Shown: in pieces, positions 1 through 6,811 of the stretch
Layout of the letters: each line of letters starts with the position of its first letter
How positions within the stretch are numbered: position 1 is the stretch's first letter
The notes under the pieces: model-generated
Databases searched by the model: none
Told to the model about the DNA's origin: nothing
What the model saw: only the letters and a program-made list of their open reading frames with translations
From: DASPTT01 sp035623275
Lineage (GTDB): Bacteria; Actinomycetota; Acidimicrobiia; Acidimicrobiales; UBA8190
DNA length: 19,344 nt
Assembly (NCBI GenBank): GCA_035623275.1
Contig: DASPTT010000135.1
Location: forward strand, 1-19,344
Direction of reading: 5' to 3'
Position numbers and translations under genes: made by a program

Positions 1-218
1 ATGTAGGGGAGCATCCCCGGGGTGATCTCCGTTCCCGCCTTGGCGTTGGCCATCTGGGCCGCCGTCGGGAAGTAGATCTGCTGCATGGCGAGCTGGTCGT
101 GCACGTTGCTGCTGGCGAAGCTGTAGCCCCACATGAGCAGCGCGCCGGCGGCGACGAGGGCCACCGTGAGGCCGGCACCGATCGCCGTGAGGATCAGATC
201 GAGGGTCTTGCGTCGCAT
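1..218 (-). CDS. Small membrane protein of unknown function, 3' end cut off by the window edge
   Basis: The gene runs leftward off the window, so only the first 72 codons are visible. The protein begins MRRKTLDLIL, followed by one hydrophobic segment at about residues 8-29, then a polar stretch (SSNVHDQLAMQQIYFP) that would lie outside the membrane. The ATG at 216-218 is well supported: AGGAGG-like sequence at 221-229 (read on the minus strand) lies just upstream at normal spacing. I recall similar short single-span proteins from actinobacteria annotated only as hypothetical, so I assign no function. It is divergent from the lipoprotein gene at 591, with a 372-bp shared upstream region between them. 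Confidence that it is a gene is high; its role is unknown. Confidence 0.82.
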   Translation of the reverse strand, partial: MRRKTLDLILTAIGAGLTVALVAAGALLMWGYSFASSNVHDQLAMQQIYFPTAAQMANAKAGTEITPGMLPY

Positions 219-590
219 CGCTCCTCCTCTAGGAATTACCTTCTACGACGCAGTCTCTTTGCAGAGCCCCGTCGTCCCCAGAGCCGAAGGTCACGGTGGC
301 GACAGCCAAAGGCCTTAACACGTCCAGGTGAAGGTGGCTGGGCCGCGGTCCCCCGGCCTCGAAGGGCACAGGGGACCGTGCGACGCAAGCACACCAGAGG
401 TCACAGGGAAGCCCTCTGGTGCCGATTCCACGATGATCCGCTCCGAGCGGACGTGCACCGGTGGTTGGTCCCTACGCCCTGGGCCGTAGGACCTTTCCTC
501 ACCTTTGACGACAAGGCGCTCACCGCCTGCTGCCACGGGGCCGAGGGGCTGGACCGAAGCTGGATGGCCCGGGAGGCTAGGCTCCACGAC
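219..590. other. Hairpin-rich intergenic region between divergent genes
   Basis: I see no convincing gene in these 372 bases. An open frame continues upstream of 591 on the plus strand, but its translation (Arg/Pro-rich, no domain) looks like read-through of GC-rich DNA. The stretch is instead rich in inverted repeats. There is a GGCCG/CGGCC stem at 341-345/354-358. A perfect 9-bp stem, CACCAGAGG with CCTCTGGTG, lies at 392-400/413-421. There is a 13-bp near-palindrome at 438-450, and a 9-bp stem with one bulged C at 467-476/485-493. These could form a structured leader or a small RNA on the plus strand, or be binding sites. No known riboswitch consensus is matched convincingly. Confidence 0.5.
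467..493 (+). terminator. Stem-loop resembling a terminator or attenuator
   Basis: Arms GGTCC(C)TACG and CGTAGGACC pair over 9 bp with one bulged C and an 8-nt loop. TTTCCT follows, a weak U-tract in the plus-strand RNA. No gene ends just upstream on this strand, so an attenuator or the end of a short leader RNA is as likely as an ordinary terminator. Confidence 0.35.
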
Positions 591-1628
591 GTGCCGCCAC
601 GACCGCGGATCGGCATCTTCCTGGTCGGCTGTGCGCTCGCCGGGGTGATGCTCGGCGCGTGCAGCAGCGGGGGAGTCTCGCTGGGCAGCCTGCCCGGTGG
701 GTCGTCGTCCTCCCCGGGGTCCTCCGGGTCCCCCGCCAACCCGAAGGGCGCGGGCACCTGGTCCGCCCTGCAGAGCATCGACCCGGGCAACGCCCTCCAG
801 TGGGTCTCGTGCTCGGCGGTGAACTACTGCGTGGCGGTCGACGGGCTCTCGGGCTCGAGCACCAAGGCCGGGAACGCGCTCACCTATGACGGGTCGTCGT
901 GGTCGGCGCCGGTGTCCGTGGGCTCACCTGCCAGCCTGCTCTCGGACTCCTGCCCGACGTCGAGCTTCTGCGCGGCTGTCGACAACGGCGGGAACGCGTT
1001 CACCTACGGCGGGTCGGACTGGACCGCGGCGCAGCGGGTTGCCGCCAACCAGTTCTCCACGGTCTCCTGCGCGTCGTCGTCGTTCTGCGTGGCGGGCACC
1101 AACGTCGGTCATGCTTCGCTCTGGGACGGCACCAGCTGGTCCAAGCCGGCCAAGGTCACCGCCAACGGCCAGGGACTGACCGTCGTGTCCTGTCCGACGG
1201 CCACCTTCTGCGCTGCGGTCGACGGCACCGACGCTTACACATTCGACGGCTCCTCGTGGTCGTCGGGGCAGACGCTCGGCGCAGCCGGCAGCGGACCCGC
1301 GGACGTCTCCTGCCCGGCACCGAGCTTCTGCGCCGCCGTCGGCAACGACGGAACGGCCTACACCTACAACGGGACCTCGTGGTCGACCGGCACCAAGATC
1401 GGCGTGGTCAACGGCACCTCGATCGGCCTGCAGGCGGTCTCGTGTGCCTCGTCCTCGTTCTGCATGGCCATCAGCGAGAACAACTGGTACATGATCTTCA
1501 ACGGCCACAGCTGGTCCTCACCGGCGATGGTGGGCACGGGCCAGGGCCTCGCCGCGGTCTCGTGTCCGTCCTCCACCTTCTGCATGGCCGTTGACAACGG
1601 CACCGACGCCCGCTCCTGGCACGCCTGA
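591..1628 (+). CDS. Secreted lipoprotein with seven Cys-x5-Cys repeats, probable beta-propeller
   Basis: The protein has 345 residues from GTG 591. A signal peptide (RIGIFLVGCALAGVML) leads to a lipobox LGAC with lipidated Cys24. A Ser/Gly/Pro linker (about 25-55) is followed by seven repeats of roughly 40-47 residues. Each repeat has the pattern VSCxSxxFCxAVD...GxAxTYDGxSW, with Cys pairs at 74/80, 121/127, 160/166, 201/207, 241/247, 285/291 and 325/331. Seven copies of a beta-strand repeat, with the last strand (ARSWHA) resembling the start of the first (TWSALQ), suggest a closed seven-bladed propeller on the outer membrane face, with one disulphide per blade. Such repeats are known in actinobacterial lipoproteins, but ligand and role are not. 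TAGGCT at 578-583 lies 7 nt before GTG 591, a leaderless arrangement. ATG 564 is the alternative start. Confidence 0.85.
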   Translation: MPPRPRIGIFLVGCALAGVMLGACSSGGVSLGSLPGGSSSSPGSSGSPANPKGAGTWSALQSIDPGNALQWVSCSAVNYCVAVDGLSGSSTKAGNALTYDGSSWSAPVSVGSPASLLSDSCPTSSFCAAVDNGGNAFTYGGSDWTAAQRVAANQFSTVSCASSSFCVAGTNVGHASLWDGTSWSKPAKVTANGQGLTVVSCPTATFCAAVDGTDAYTFDGSSWSSGQTLGAAGSGPADVSCPAPSFCAAVGNDGTAYTYNGTSWSTGTKIGVVNGTSIGLQAVSCASSSFCMAISENNWYMIFNGHSWSSPAMVGTGQGLAAVSCPSSTFCMAVDNGTDARSWHA

Positions 1629-1643
1629 GGGGCCTTCGGCCCT
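1629..1643 (+). terminator. Short GC hairpin right after the lipoprotein stop
   Basis: GGGCC and GGCCC pair around a TTC loop directly after the stop codon at 1626-1628. The stem is only 5 bp plus a wobble and has no U-tract, so a terminator role is tentative. Confidence 0.3.
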
Positions 1644-1805
1644 GGCCCTCCGGCGCGGGCTGCGTGACGATGCACTGGCCCGCGGCGTCGGAAGGGGGCG
1701 GACCGTGCTGGTCGACCTGGCCGGCCCCCCGGCGAGGGGAAGGGACGGTGTAACCAGGGCTTCACGCCGCCGTCACCACCTTTGACGGCCGACGGAGGAT
1801 CAACC

Positions 1806-2183
1806 ATGACCGAAATCACGTTTACCGCCGACGACGTGCAGTCGCTCGCCGCGAAGCTCGACGCCTTTCAGCCCCAGCTCTCAGAGCGGGAACACGCACT
1901 GCTGCTGTGCGTCATCAGGCTGGCCCACGACCGGGTGGAGGAGCAGACCGAGGTGTCCGGGTTCGGCTTCGGCGCTCCCTCGTTCCGGGCGGCCTTCAAC
2001 CTGGGAATGCCGTCACTCGGCGGGGCCTTCACCGGCGGTTCGGGCGGCTGGGGGCAGGACGCGCCCGGCAGTGAGCCCGGGGGGACGGCACCGGGTGGGG
2101 GAGGTTCACCGGGCGGTGGCGGTGGCCCCGCACCCACGCCAGGTCCGGGGCCCGGCCCCTCGGGCTTCCAGGTCATGTTCTGA
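1806..2183 (+). CDS. Small protein with helical N-terminus and Gly/Pro-rich tail
   Basis: The product has 125 residues. ATG 1806 is chosen over an in-frame start 24 nt upstream because GGAGGA at 1794-1799 gives ideal ribosome-binding spacing. Residues 1-50 (MTEITFTADDVQSLAAKLDA...) look like an amphipathic two-helix region. Residues 60-75 contain SFRAAFNLGMPSLGGAF, and residues 75-120 are low-complexity Gly/Pro/Ser ending in SGFQVMF. There is no signal peptide or membrane segment. I do not recognise a named family, though the N-terminal pattern (aspartate-rich start, helix, 'LSEREHALLL') feels like a short conserved actinobacterial hypothetical. It lies between lipoprotein genes with its own gaps on both sides, so it may be transcribed alone. 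Confidence 0.8.
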   Translation: MTEITFTADDVQSLAAKLDAFQPQLSEREHALLLCVIRLAHDRVEEQTEVSGFGFGAPSFRAAFNLGMPSLGGAFTGGSGGWGQDAPGSEPGGTAPGGGGSPGGGGGPAPTPGPGPGPSGFQVMF

Positions 2184-2296
2184 GTGGCCCTTCATCAGGG
2201 GGGGCTGAGGTCGGTCGCCCCTGCCCTGCCACCCGACCGGTAAAGCGCCCTGGGTCAGCAGCGTCGATGTGACCTTCGGCATCGCGTGGAACGCCT

Positions 2297-2332
2297 TCGT
2301 TCCCTGGTCGTGGCACACGACCCTTGGAACGA
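2297..2332 (+). terminator. Long interrupted hairpin between the Gly-rich gene and the next lipoprotein gene
   Basis: An outer stem TCGTTCC/GGAACGA (2297-2303 with 2326-2332) and an inner stem GGTCGTG/CACGACC (2306-2312 with 2316-2322) are separated by a small internal loop, giving 14 bp in total around a GCA tip. It lies 114 nt after one stop and 40 nt before the next start. It lacks a U-tract, so it could be a terminator of the actinobacterial type, a leader structure or a dyad operator. Confidence 0.45.
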
Positions 2333-2371
2333 TCGAAAAGTTGGGACCTGCTCGATGGAGGGGGGCCGGAC

Positions 2372-3133
2372 GTGCGTGTATGGCTGGGACGAGGCGGCGT
2401 GCTGGTCGTTGTCTTGGCCGGATTTGTCTTGGCCGGATGTGGCACATCCACGTCGACTTCCATCCCGCCGACAACCACGTCGAGCACGAGCGCAACCTCA
2501 CCCACCACGACGCTACCTAGCATCGCCCCCTACCTGGCGCTGTGGCCATTCCGAACAGTTGCCGACGTTCAGTCATGGCAGCAGGCGTATTCGTCGAGTG
2601 GAACCAACGCCTGGCATCTGAACTCCTCGACCACCGCTCTCAACTTCGCCATGGACTACCTCGGATTCACCGAGATCAGTGCCGTTGTCGGGACCACCAC
2701 GAACGGGACGGGAGCGCACGTCTCCGTGGGTTTCCACCCGACCTCCAGCTCGTCGGTCACCTCCGCCGTCGTGCATCTCGTGCGCTGGGGGACTGGCCCC
2801 GATGCTCCCTGGGAGGTCGTCGGCACCGACGACACCACCTTCAGTCTTACAATCCCGGCGTACGGTGCCACTGCATCGTCACCCTTGCAGGTGGGTGGGA
2901 CGATCACCGGGGTAGACGAGAACATCAGCGTCAAGGTTCGCCAACCCTCGTCCTCGTCAGCAATCGGGTCGTACTGCTGTACTCCGGCAGGCGGCACAGG
3001 ATCACCGTGGTCGGCGACGGTCTCCTACGCCGGGGCGACCGATCCGGTGCTGACGATCGTCGCCGCTACCGGGGGGCACATCCAGGCAGTGGAGCGCTTC
3101 ACCGTGACGGGAGTTCGATTCACCGCGCCCTAG
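2372..3133 (+). CDS. Lipoprotein with a C-terminal Gmad2-like immunoglobulin-fold domain
   Basis: The product has 253 residues from GTG 2372, preceded by GGAGG at 2357-2361 with 10-nt spacing. An in-frame ATG at 2324 would add 16 residues without a ribosome-binding site. The N-terminus is a lipoprotein signal with lipobox VLAGC (Cys23), then a Thr/Ser-rich linker to about residue 50. The middle domain (about 55-165) includes TEISAVVGTT and VHLVRWGTGP. From about residue 170, SPLQVGGTITGVDENISVKV, a double Cys, GSPWSATVSY and IQAVERFTVTGVRF follow the strand pattern of the Gmad2 domain known from spore germination and many actinobacterial envelope proteins. The role is probably extracytoplasmic binding or scaffolding; the ligand is unknown. 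The domain call is by recall of the pattern, not by a search. Confidence 0.82.
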   Translation: MRVWLGRGGVLVVVLAGFVLAGCGTSTSTSIPPTTTSSTSATSPTTTLPSIAPYLALWPFRTVADVQSWQQAYSSSGTNAWHLNSSTTALNFAMDYLGFTEISAVVGTTTNGTGAHVSVGFHPTSSSSVTSAVVHLVRWGTGPDAPWEVVGTDDTTFSLTIPAYGATASSPLQVGGTITGVDENISVKVRQPSSSSAIGSYCCTPAGGTGSPWSATVSYAGATDPVLTIVAATGGHIQAVERFTVTGVRFTAP

Positions 3134-3295
3134 GTGGAGGCGGGAGCACCTGCTCGCAAAGCCGATACATCGGCCCCGGCCTGTCCGGCCATCTCAGCAG
3201 CGCCGGCCCCGACGCTGGGGGACCGCGGCAAGGCCCTGACGGACCTATCTTTGGGCCCTGGGCTCGGCTGTCGGTTGCCCCGCACAATCGCCCAC

Positions 3296-3904
3296 ATGGA
3301 CAGAGCGGCGGATCTTCGCACCTGCGCCCACTGGCGACTGGCCGTCTGGGGGCTGCGGGTGATCTTCTTCGGGCTGGCAGTCGTCGTGGTCGGCCTCGTC
3401 ACCCTCGCCTGGTCGACGGAGGCCGGGCAGGCGATCCTGGCCGTCGGCATGGGCATCTATCTCGTCGTCGGCGTGCCAAGCTGCGTCGTCGGCGTCCTGC
3501 GCGTCTACCGCGAGGTCCCGCCACCGCGGCCCAACTTCCTCGACCTGCGCTGGACCCTCATCCACGACGCGCTGCACGCCAAGCCGACGGGCGTGCAGGA
3601 GCCAGTCGAGGGCCCCGCCCAGGCACCGGAGGCGTTACGGCGCAGCACCCACTGGCGTCCCGCGGTCTGGGGTGTGCGGGCGATGGGTCCGGGTCTCGTC
3701 ATGGTGATCGCCGGCTTGGTCACCCTTGCATGGAGCGGGGCCGGGATCGCACTTCTGGCGATCGGGGCGGGCATTTGGATCGTCAGCATGGCCTTCACCC
3801 TCGTCGAGCTGCACCTCGCCTACAACGAGTTGGAGTCACCGCGTCCCCTCCACTCGCGCGTGCAGCACGCGCTCGTACACGACGCCCGGCACGGTATCGG
3901 GTGA
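3296..3904 (+). CDS. Internally duplicated four-helix membrane protein
   Basis: The product has 202 residues and consists of two homologous halves. Residues 11-95 (AHWRLAVWGLR ... GLVTLAWS ... LIHDALH) repeat at 118-199 (THWRPAVWGVR ... GLVTLAWS ... LVHDARH). GLVTLAWS is identical in both. Each half has two membrane segments (about 21-38 and 45-68, then 128-145 and 150-170) and ends in a polar tail carrying an H-D-A-x-H motif. A linker rich in Pro/Glu/Ala joins the halves. No function is recognisable. ATG 3296 has no strong ribosome-binding site. A GTG directly after the previous stop (3134) would add 54 residues of Ala/Pro-rich, unlikely sequence. The next gene begins at its stop codon, implying co-translation. 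Confidence 0.75.
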   Translation: MDRAADLRTCAHWRLAVWGLRVIFFGLAVVVVGLVTLAWSTEAGQAILAVGMGIYLVVGVPSCVVGVLRVYREVPPPRPNFLDLRWTLIHDALHAKPTGVQEPVEGPAQAPEALRRSTHWRPAVWGVRAMGPGLVMVIAGLVTLAWSGAGIALLAIGAGIWIVSMAFTLVELHLAYNELESPRPLHSRVQHALVHDARHGIG

Positions 3905-3906
3905 CG

Positions 3907-4152
3907 ATGTCGGCGGACATCGGCGTGGGGCCCTTTCTCGCCTTCTCGCACAGCGCAAGCGTGACCGTTGCCGAGGTGGCGTTCCTGCTCTTCATGATCG
4001 CCGGGGTCTGGATTGCGGTGGCCTGGCTCTTGTGGAATCGACCTGGCCCCAGCAAGTGGAACCACTTCCGGATGATCGTTGCAGGGACGCTGATAGCAGT
4101 TGGCGGGCTGCTCCTCATCATCGCCTCATACTGGGGACAGTTGTTCACCTAG
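3907..4152 (+). CDS. 81-residue two-helix membrane protein
   Basis: The protein MSADIGVGPF... has membrane segments at about residues 22-43 and 57-77, separated by a short basic loop (RPGPSKWNHFR). It starts 2 nt after the stop of the duplicated membrane protein. An in-frame GTG at 3901 overlaps that stop as GTGA and would add two residues, so translational coupling is likely either way. The pairing with the four-helix protein suggests both act together in the membrane, but there is no family match that I recognise. The frame stays open far upstream (from 2542), which is read-through antiphase to the lipoprotein gene and not coding. Confidence 0.68.
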   Translation: MSADIGVGPFLAFSHSASVTVAEVAFLLFMIAGVWIAVAWLLWNRPGPSKWNHFRMIVAGTLIAVGGLLLIIASYWGQLFT

Positions 4153-4169
4153 GCGGGGCTCGACTGCAA

Positions 4170-4202
4170 ACCCTCCTCCGACCAGAGCAGCACGAGGAGG
4201 GT
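4170..4202 (+). repeat. Perfect 9-bp inverted repeat, terminator or leader hairpin
   Basis: ACCCTCCTC (4170-4178) pairs perfectly with GAGGAGGGT (4194-4202) around a 15-nt loop. It lies 17 nt after one stop and 37 nt before the next start. The 3' arm is itself a Shine-Dalgarno-like sequence that the hairpin would hide, although no start codon sits at the right distance behind it. Confidence 0.45.
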
Positions 4203-4239
4203 CCCGGCATTTCCGCCCGACCGCTGCCACCATGGAAGA

Positions 4240-4800
4240 GTGCGGAAGAGCACCGCAGTTGCTGCAATTGCGGCGATCGCTGCCATCGCACCCGCCTGCT
4301 CGGGAACGCAAACGTCCACCACCAGCGCAGCGGCGATCGCCAGCGAATGTCAATCGTCGAGCTTGACCATCTCGAATGGCGATTGGGGCGGGGCAACCGG
4401 CTCGATGCTTGGCGATCTTCGCTTTACGAACAACGGGTCGAAGTCCTGCCGTCTTCGAGGCTATTTCGCCATGGCCCTCCTCGATGGCGCTGGCAACCGC
4501 ATTAGGAGCAGCGTGTTCTACACGAGCCAGGCGCTTCCCAATCCTCCGTCAACCTTGCCGCCTGCGGTGATCCTCCCCCCGCACAAGAACGATTCGGCTT
4601 TTCAGACCCTGCAATGGCTCAACTGGTGCGAACAACCCACGCCATCGCAGGTGTCCGTTGAGGTCTTGCTGCCAAGCGGATGGACGAAGCCCTCCGTCAT
4701 CATTGGCACGGCTCGGAGCGGGACATTCTTTCCCAGGTGCGACGATCCCAACAGGTCGACCTTCATGATCGAAGGGGCCGTCGGACCGCCGCCGCGGTAG
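4240..4800 (+). CDS. DUF4232-like lipoprotein
   Basis: The product has 186 residues starting at GTG 4240. An Ala/Ile-rich signal segment ends at a plausible lipobox (APAC, Cys20). This is followed by a Thr/Ser linker and a domain starting at Cys37 with SLTISNGDWGGATGSM, LRFTNNGSKSCRLRGY and LDGAGN. That succession (Cys, Gly-rich turn, 'TN.GS..C.L.GY', 'D..G') is the pattern of the DUF4232 beta-sandwich domain common in actinobacterial secreted proteins. Cys37/Cys70 and Cys130/Cys167 may form two disulphides. Function is unknown for the family. The start is the first possible one in the frame; the ribosome-binding site is poor (GGAAG directly abutting), so the exact start is uncertain by a few codons. 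Confidence 0.8.
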   Translation: MRKSTAVAAIAAIAAIAPACSGTQTSTTSAAAIASECQSSSLTISNGDWGGATGSMLGDLRFTNNGSKSCRLRGYFAMALLDGAGNRIRSSVFYTSQALPNPPSTLPPAVILPPHKNDSAFQTLQWLNWCEQPTPSQVSVEVLLPSGWTKPSVIIGTARSGTFFPRCDDPNRSTFMIEGAVGPPPR

Positions 4801-4907
4801 TGCGCAGGGGATGGAGCCGTCCCGTAGGTGCCGCGGGCGGCCGCCCCGAGGCGGTCGTAGGCTGGGCTTCGTGCGACGACAACGTCGCTAGGCTTCGCGA
4901 GGGAGCC

Positions 4908-5393
4908 ATGGTCGCCACGGTGAAGGAACGGCGGGCCAGTAGCAAGCTGCTCCTCGTACTTGCCGGGCTCACTGTCGTCGCCTACATCGTTGCCCTCGGC
5001 ACGTTCGACGCCTACGTCGCGGGGACGGCTGACCTCCTCCTCATCGCAACCATCACCACTGGGGTGATCGCCCTTGTCAACCGCTCCCGGCGTTTGCAGC
5101 GCTGGTCACTTCCCGCCACGCTCCTGGGATTGGTGGTGGCCGTCGTGCTCCTGACGGGCACGTTGAAGGCGGCGTGGTTGGCCGCCAACCTGCCGTCCTC
5201 ACACGACCGGAGTTCGGGCGTTCCGTACGTGCTGCTCGCCAGCCTGGCTCCCATCTCGATGACGATCACGGCAGTCATTCTGCGCACCGCCCCCCTACCT
5301 GTGGGCCGAAAGCTCGTCAGGATCGAGGTTGTAGGACTCGCCGTCGGATTTCTGCCGTGGATCGTGCTGATGATCACTGGAATCGCTGATTGA
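4908..5393 (+). CDS. Five-helix integral membrane protein of unknown function
   Basis: The product is 161 residues, mostly hydrophobic, with segments at about 12-30, 38-57, 68-88, 105-123 and 136-157. A short basic N-terminus (MVATVKERR) and a basic loop (NRSRRLQR) suggest a cytoplasmic N-terminus. A polar loop, NLPSSHDRSSG, lies between the third and fourth segments. No catalytic or transport motif is visible. ATG 4908 is preceded by GGGAG at only 2-3 nt, which is tight. GTG 4920 has better spacing and would remove four residues. TAGGCT at 4889-4894 may be a -10 element, the same hexamer as ahead of the lipoprotein gene at 591. The gene has gaps on both sides and may be a separate unit. Confidence 0.75.
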   Translation: MVATVKERRASSKLLLVLAGLTVVAYIVALGTFDAYVAGTADLLLIATITTGVIALVNRSRRLQRWSLPATLLGLVVAVVLLTGTLKAAWLAANLPSSHDRSSGVPYVLLASLAPISMTITAVILRTAPLPVGRKLVRIEVVGLAVGFLPWIVLMITGIAD

Positions 5394-5566
5394 TGGCTCG
5401 ACCAGACCGATCGGAAAGATGCCGTGGGCGCCCCCCCTGGCGAGGTCCTGTCGAGCACCCTCGCGGAGCTTGACGCCACCCATCACCCGAGCGGCTCAGG
5501 CAGACTTTCCCACGGTACGGCCGGGAAGATCCCCGAGCCGTCGAAACAGAGAGGTGGTCGCTCCCG

Positions 5567-6811
5567 GTGATCACGATGGGTTCCGCGTATTCGGCGGCGA
5601 TCCTCGCCGCGTCGAGGCACCATTTCCGGTTCTTCGGCCTGATACTGATCGTGGTTGTCTTGGCCGGAATCGTCTATCTGGCGGTACGCCTGGCGGCCCG
5701 CCGAGACACCCGACCCAAGGCCCGCCGCCCGACCGGAACGGACGCGGATAGGCGGGCTGCGTCGATCGGTAGCGTCCGGAGTCCTTCGGGACCGGCCGTG
5801 GCGGCAGCAGCCGCGAGCGGCGACAGAACGCCGCGAGAGCCATCCCGGCCGCCGGTGGCCCGGCTCGCCGGCGCGCACAACGGCTGGGCGGTCGAGACGC
5901 ACGGGCTCACCAAGCGCTTCGGGCCGAACGTGGCGGTCGACGACGTGCAGTTGTTCGTGCCACGTGGCTGTGCATTCGGCTACCTCGGGCCCAACGGGGC
6001 GGGCAAGACCACCCTGATCCGCACCCTGCTCGGTCTGACCAAAGCGGACGCCGGCTCGATGTCGTTGCTCGGCGTCCCAGTGCCCAGCCAACGCAGTCGC
6101 GCGCTCGCCCGCGTGGGGGCGATCGTTGACGAGCCGCGCTTTCACAGTCACCTGACCGGTCGGGAGAACCTCCGACTCCTGGCGGCGGCGCGGGGCCCCG
6201 GCGCCGACGGGCGCATCGCACCCTCCCTCGAACGCGTCGGCCTGGGCGAGCGAGCCGACGACAAGGTCGCCTCCTACTCCATGGGGATGCGCCAGCGCCT
6301 CGGGGTGGCCGCCTGCCTGCTCGGAGATCCCGAGCTGCTCATCTTGGACGAGCCGATGAACGGGTTGGATCCCGCCGGCATGCGCGAGATGCGGATGATG
6401 ATCCAGAGCTTCGTCGAGGAGGGTCGCACGGTCCTGCTCTCCTCCCACCTCCTCGACGAGGTCGAGCGCACGTGCGACGCTGTGGCCATCGTCGACAGAG
6501 GCAAGGTGATCCGTCAGGGTTCCATCCACGACCTCGTGCAGGGGGCCAGCGCAGTCGTGGAAGTCGACTGCGCGGATCCCTCCCGGGCGACCCAACTCAT
6601 CGGCGAGGCCGAGGGGCTGGCCGCCGCCATCGCTACCCGCAACGACGGGATCACCCTGACGCTGCACCCGGGGGCGACCCGGGACACCGTGGCCGAGATC
6701 AACCGCCGGCTCGTCGAGGCCAGCGTCGCCGTCTACCGGCTCCAGGAGTCCCGGACTTCCCTGGAGGAGTGGTTCCTCTCCGTCACCAGTCGCCTCGGGG
6801 AGCACGAATGA
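5567..6811 (+). CDS. ABC transporter ATP-binding protein with an N-terminal membrane anchor
   Basis: The product has 414 residues from GTG 5567, with GAGAGG at 5549-5554 as ribosome-binding site. Residues 22-44 form a hydrophobic helix followed by basic residues. Residues 45-105 are a disordered-looking linker. The ATPase domain begins at about 107 (AVETHGLTKRFG). It has Walker A GPNGAGKTT (141-149), a D-loop-side VDEP in place of a Q-loop glutamine (187-190), a degenerate signature YSMGMRQR (237-244), Walker B LLILDEP (257-263) and H-loop SSH (292-294). The YSxGMxQR signature is typical of ABC-2 exporter ATPases (drug, bacitracin or Na+ efflux type). It overlaps the permease gene as ATGA. 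The anchor is unusual for this type. If it is not translated, GTG near 5856 would give a standard-length ATPase. Confidence 0.92.
   Translation: MITMGSAYSAAILAASRHHFRFFGLILIVVVLAGIVYLAVRLAARRDTRPKARRPTGTDADRRAASIGSVRSPSGPAVAAAAASGDRTPREPSRPPVARLAGAHNGWAVETHGLTKRFGPNVAVDDVQLFVPRGCAFGYLGPNGAGKTTLIRTLLGLTKADAGSMSLLGVPVPSQRSRALARVGAIVDEPRFHSHLTGRENLRLLAAARGPGADGRIAPSLERVGLGERADDKVASYSMGMRQRLGVAACLLGDPELLILDEPMNGLDPAGMREMRMMIQSFVEEGRTVLLSSHLLDEVERTCDAVAIVDRGKVIRQGSIHDLVQGASAVVEVDCADPSRATQLIGEAEGLAAAIATRNDGITLTLHPGATRDTVAEINRRLVEASVAVYRLQESRTSLEEWFLSVTSRLGEHE

Noticed and set aside
400..495. Cobalamin-type riboswitch
   Set aside because: AGGGAA, GGTG and ATTCC occur in the expected order and an AGGACCT segment follows, but spacing and the conserved GCCACTG/B12-box elements do not fit; the downstream lipoprotein has no link to cobalamin.
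99..590. N-terminal extension of the propeller lipoprotein to the first possible start
   Set aside because: It would place 164 Arg/Pro-rich residues before a perfect signal peptide and overlap the divergent gene.
4232..4366. Alternative reading from ATG 4232
   Set aside because: It gives a 44-residue Arg/Pro-rich peptide in another frame, whereas GTG 4240 opens a lipoprotein signal and a DUF4232-like domain.
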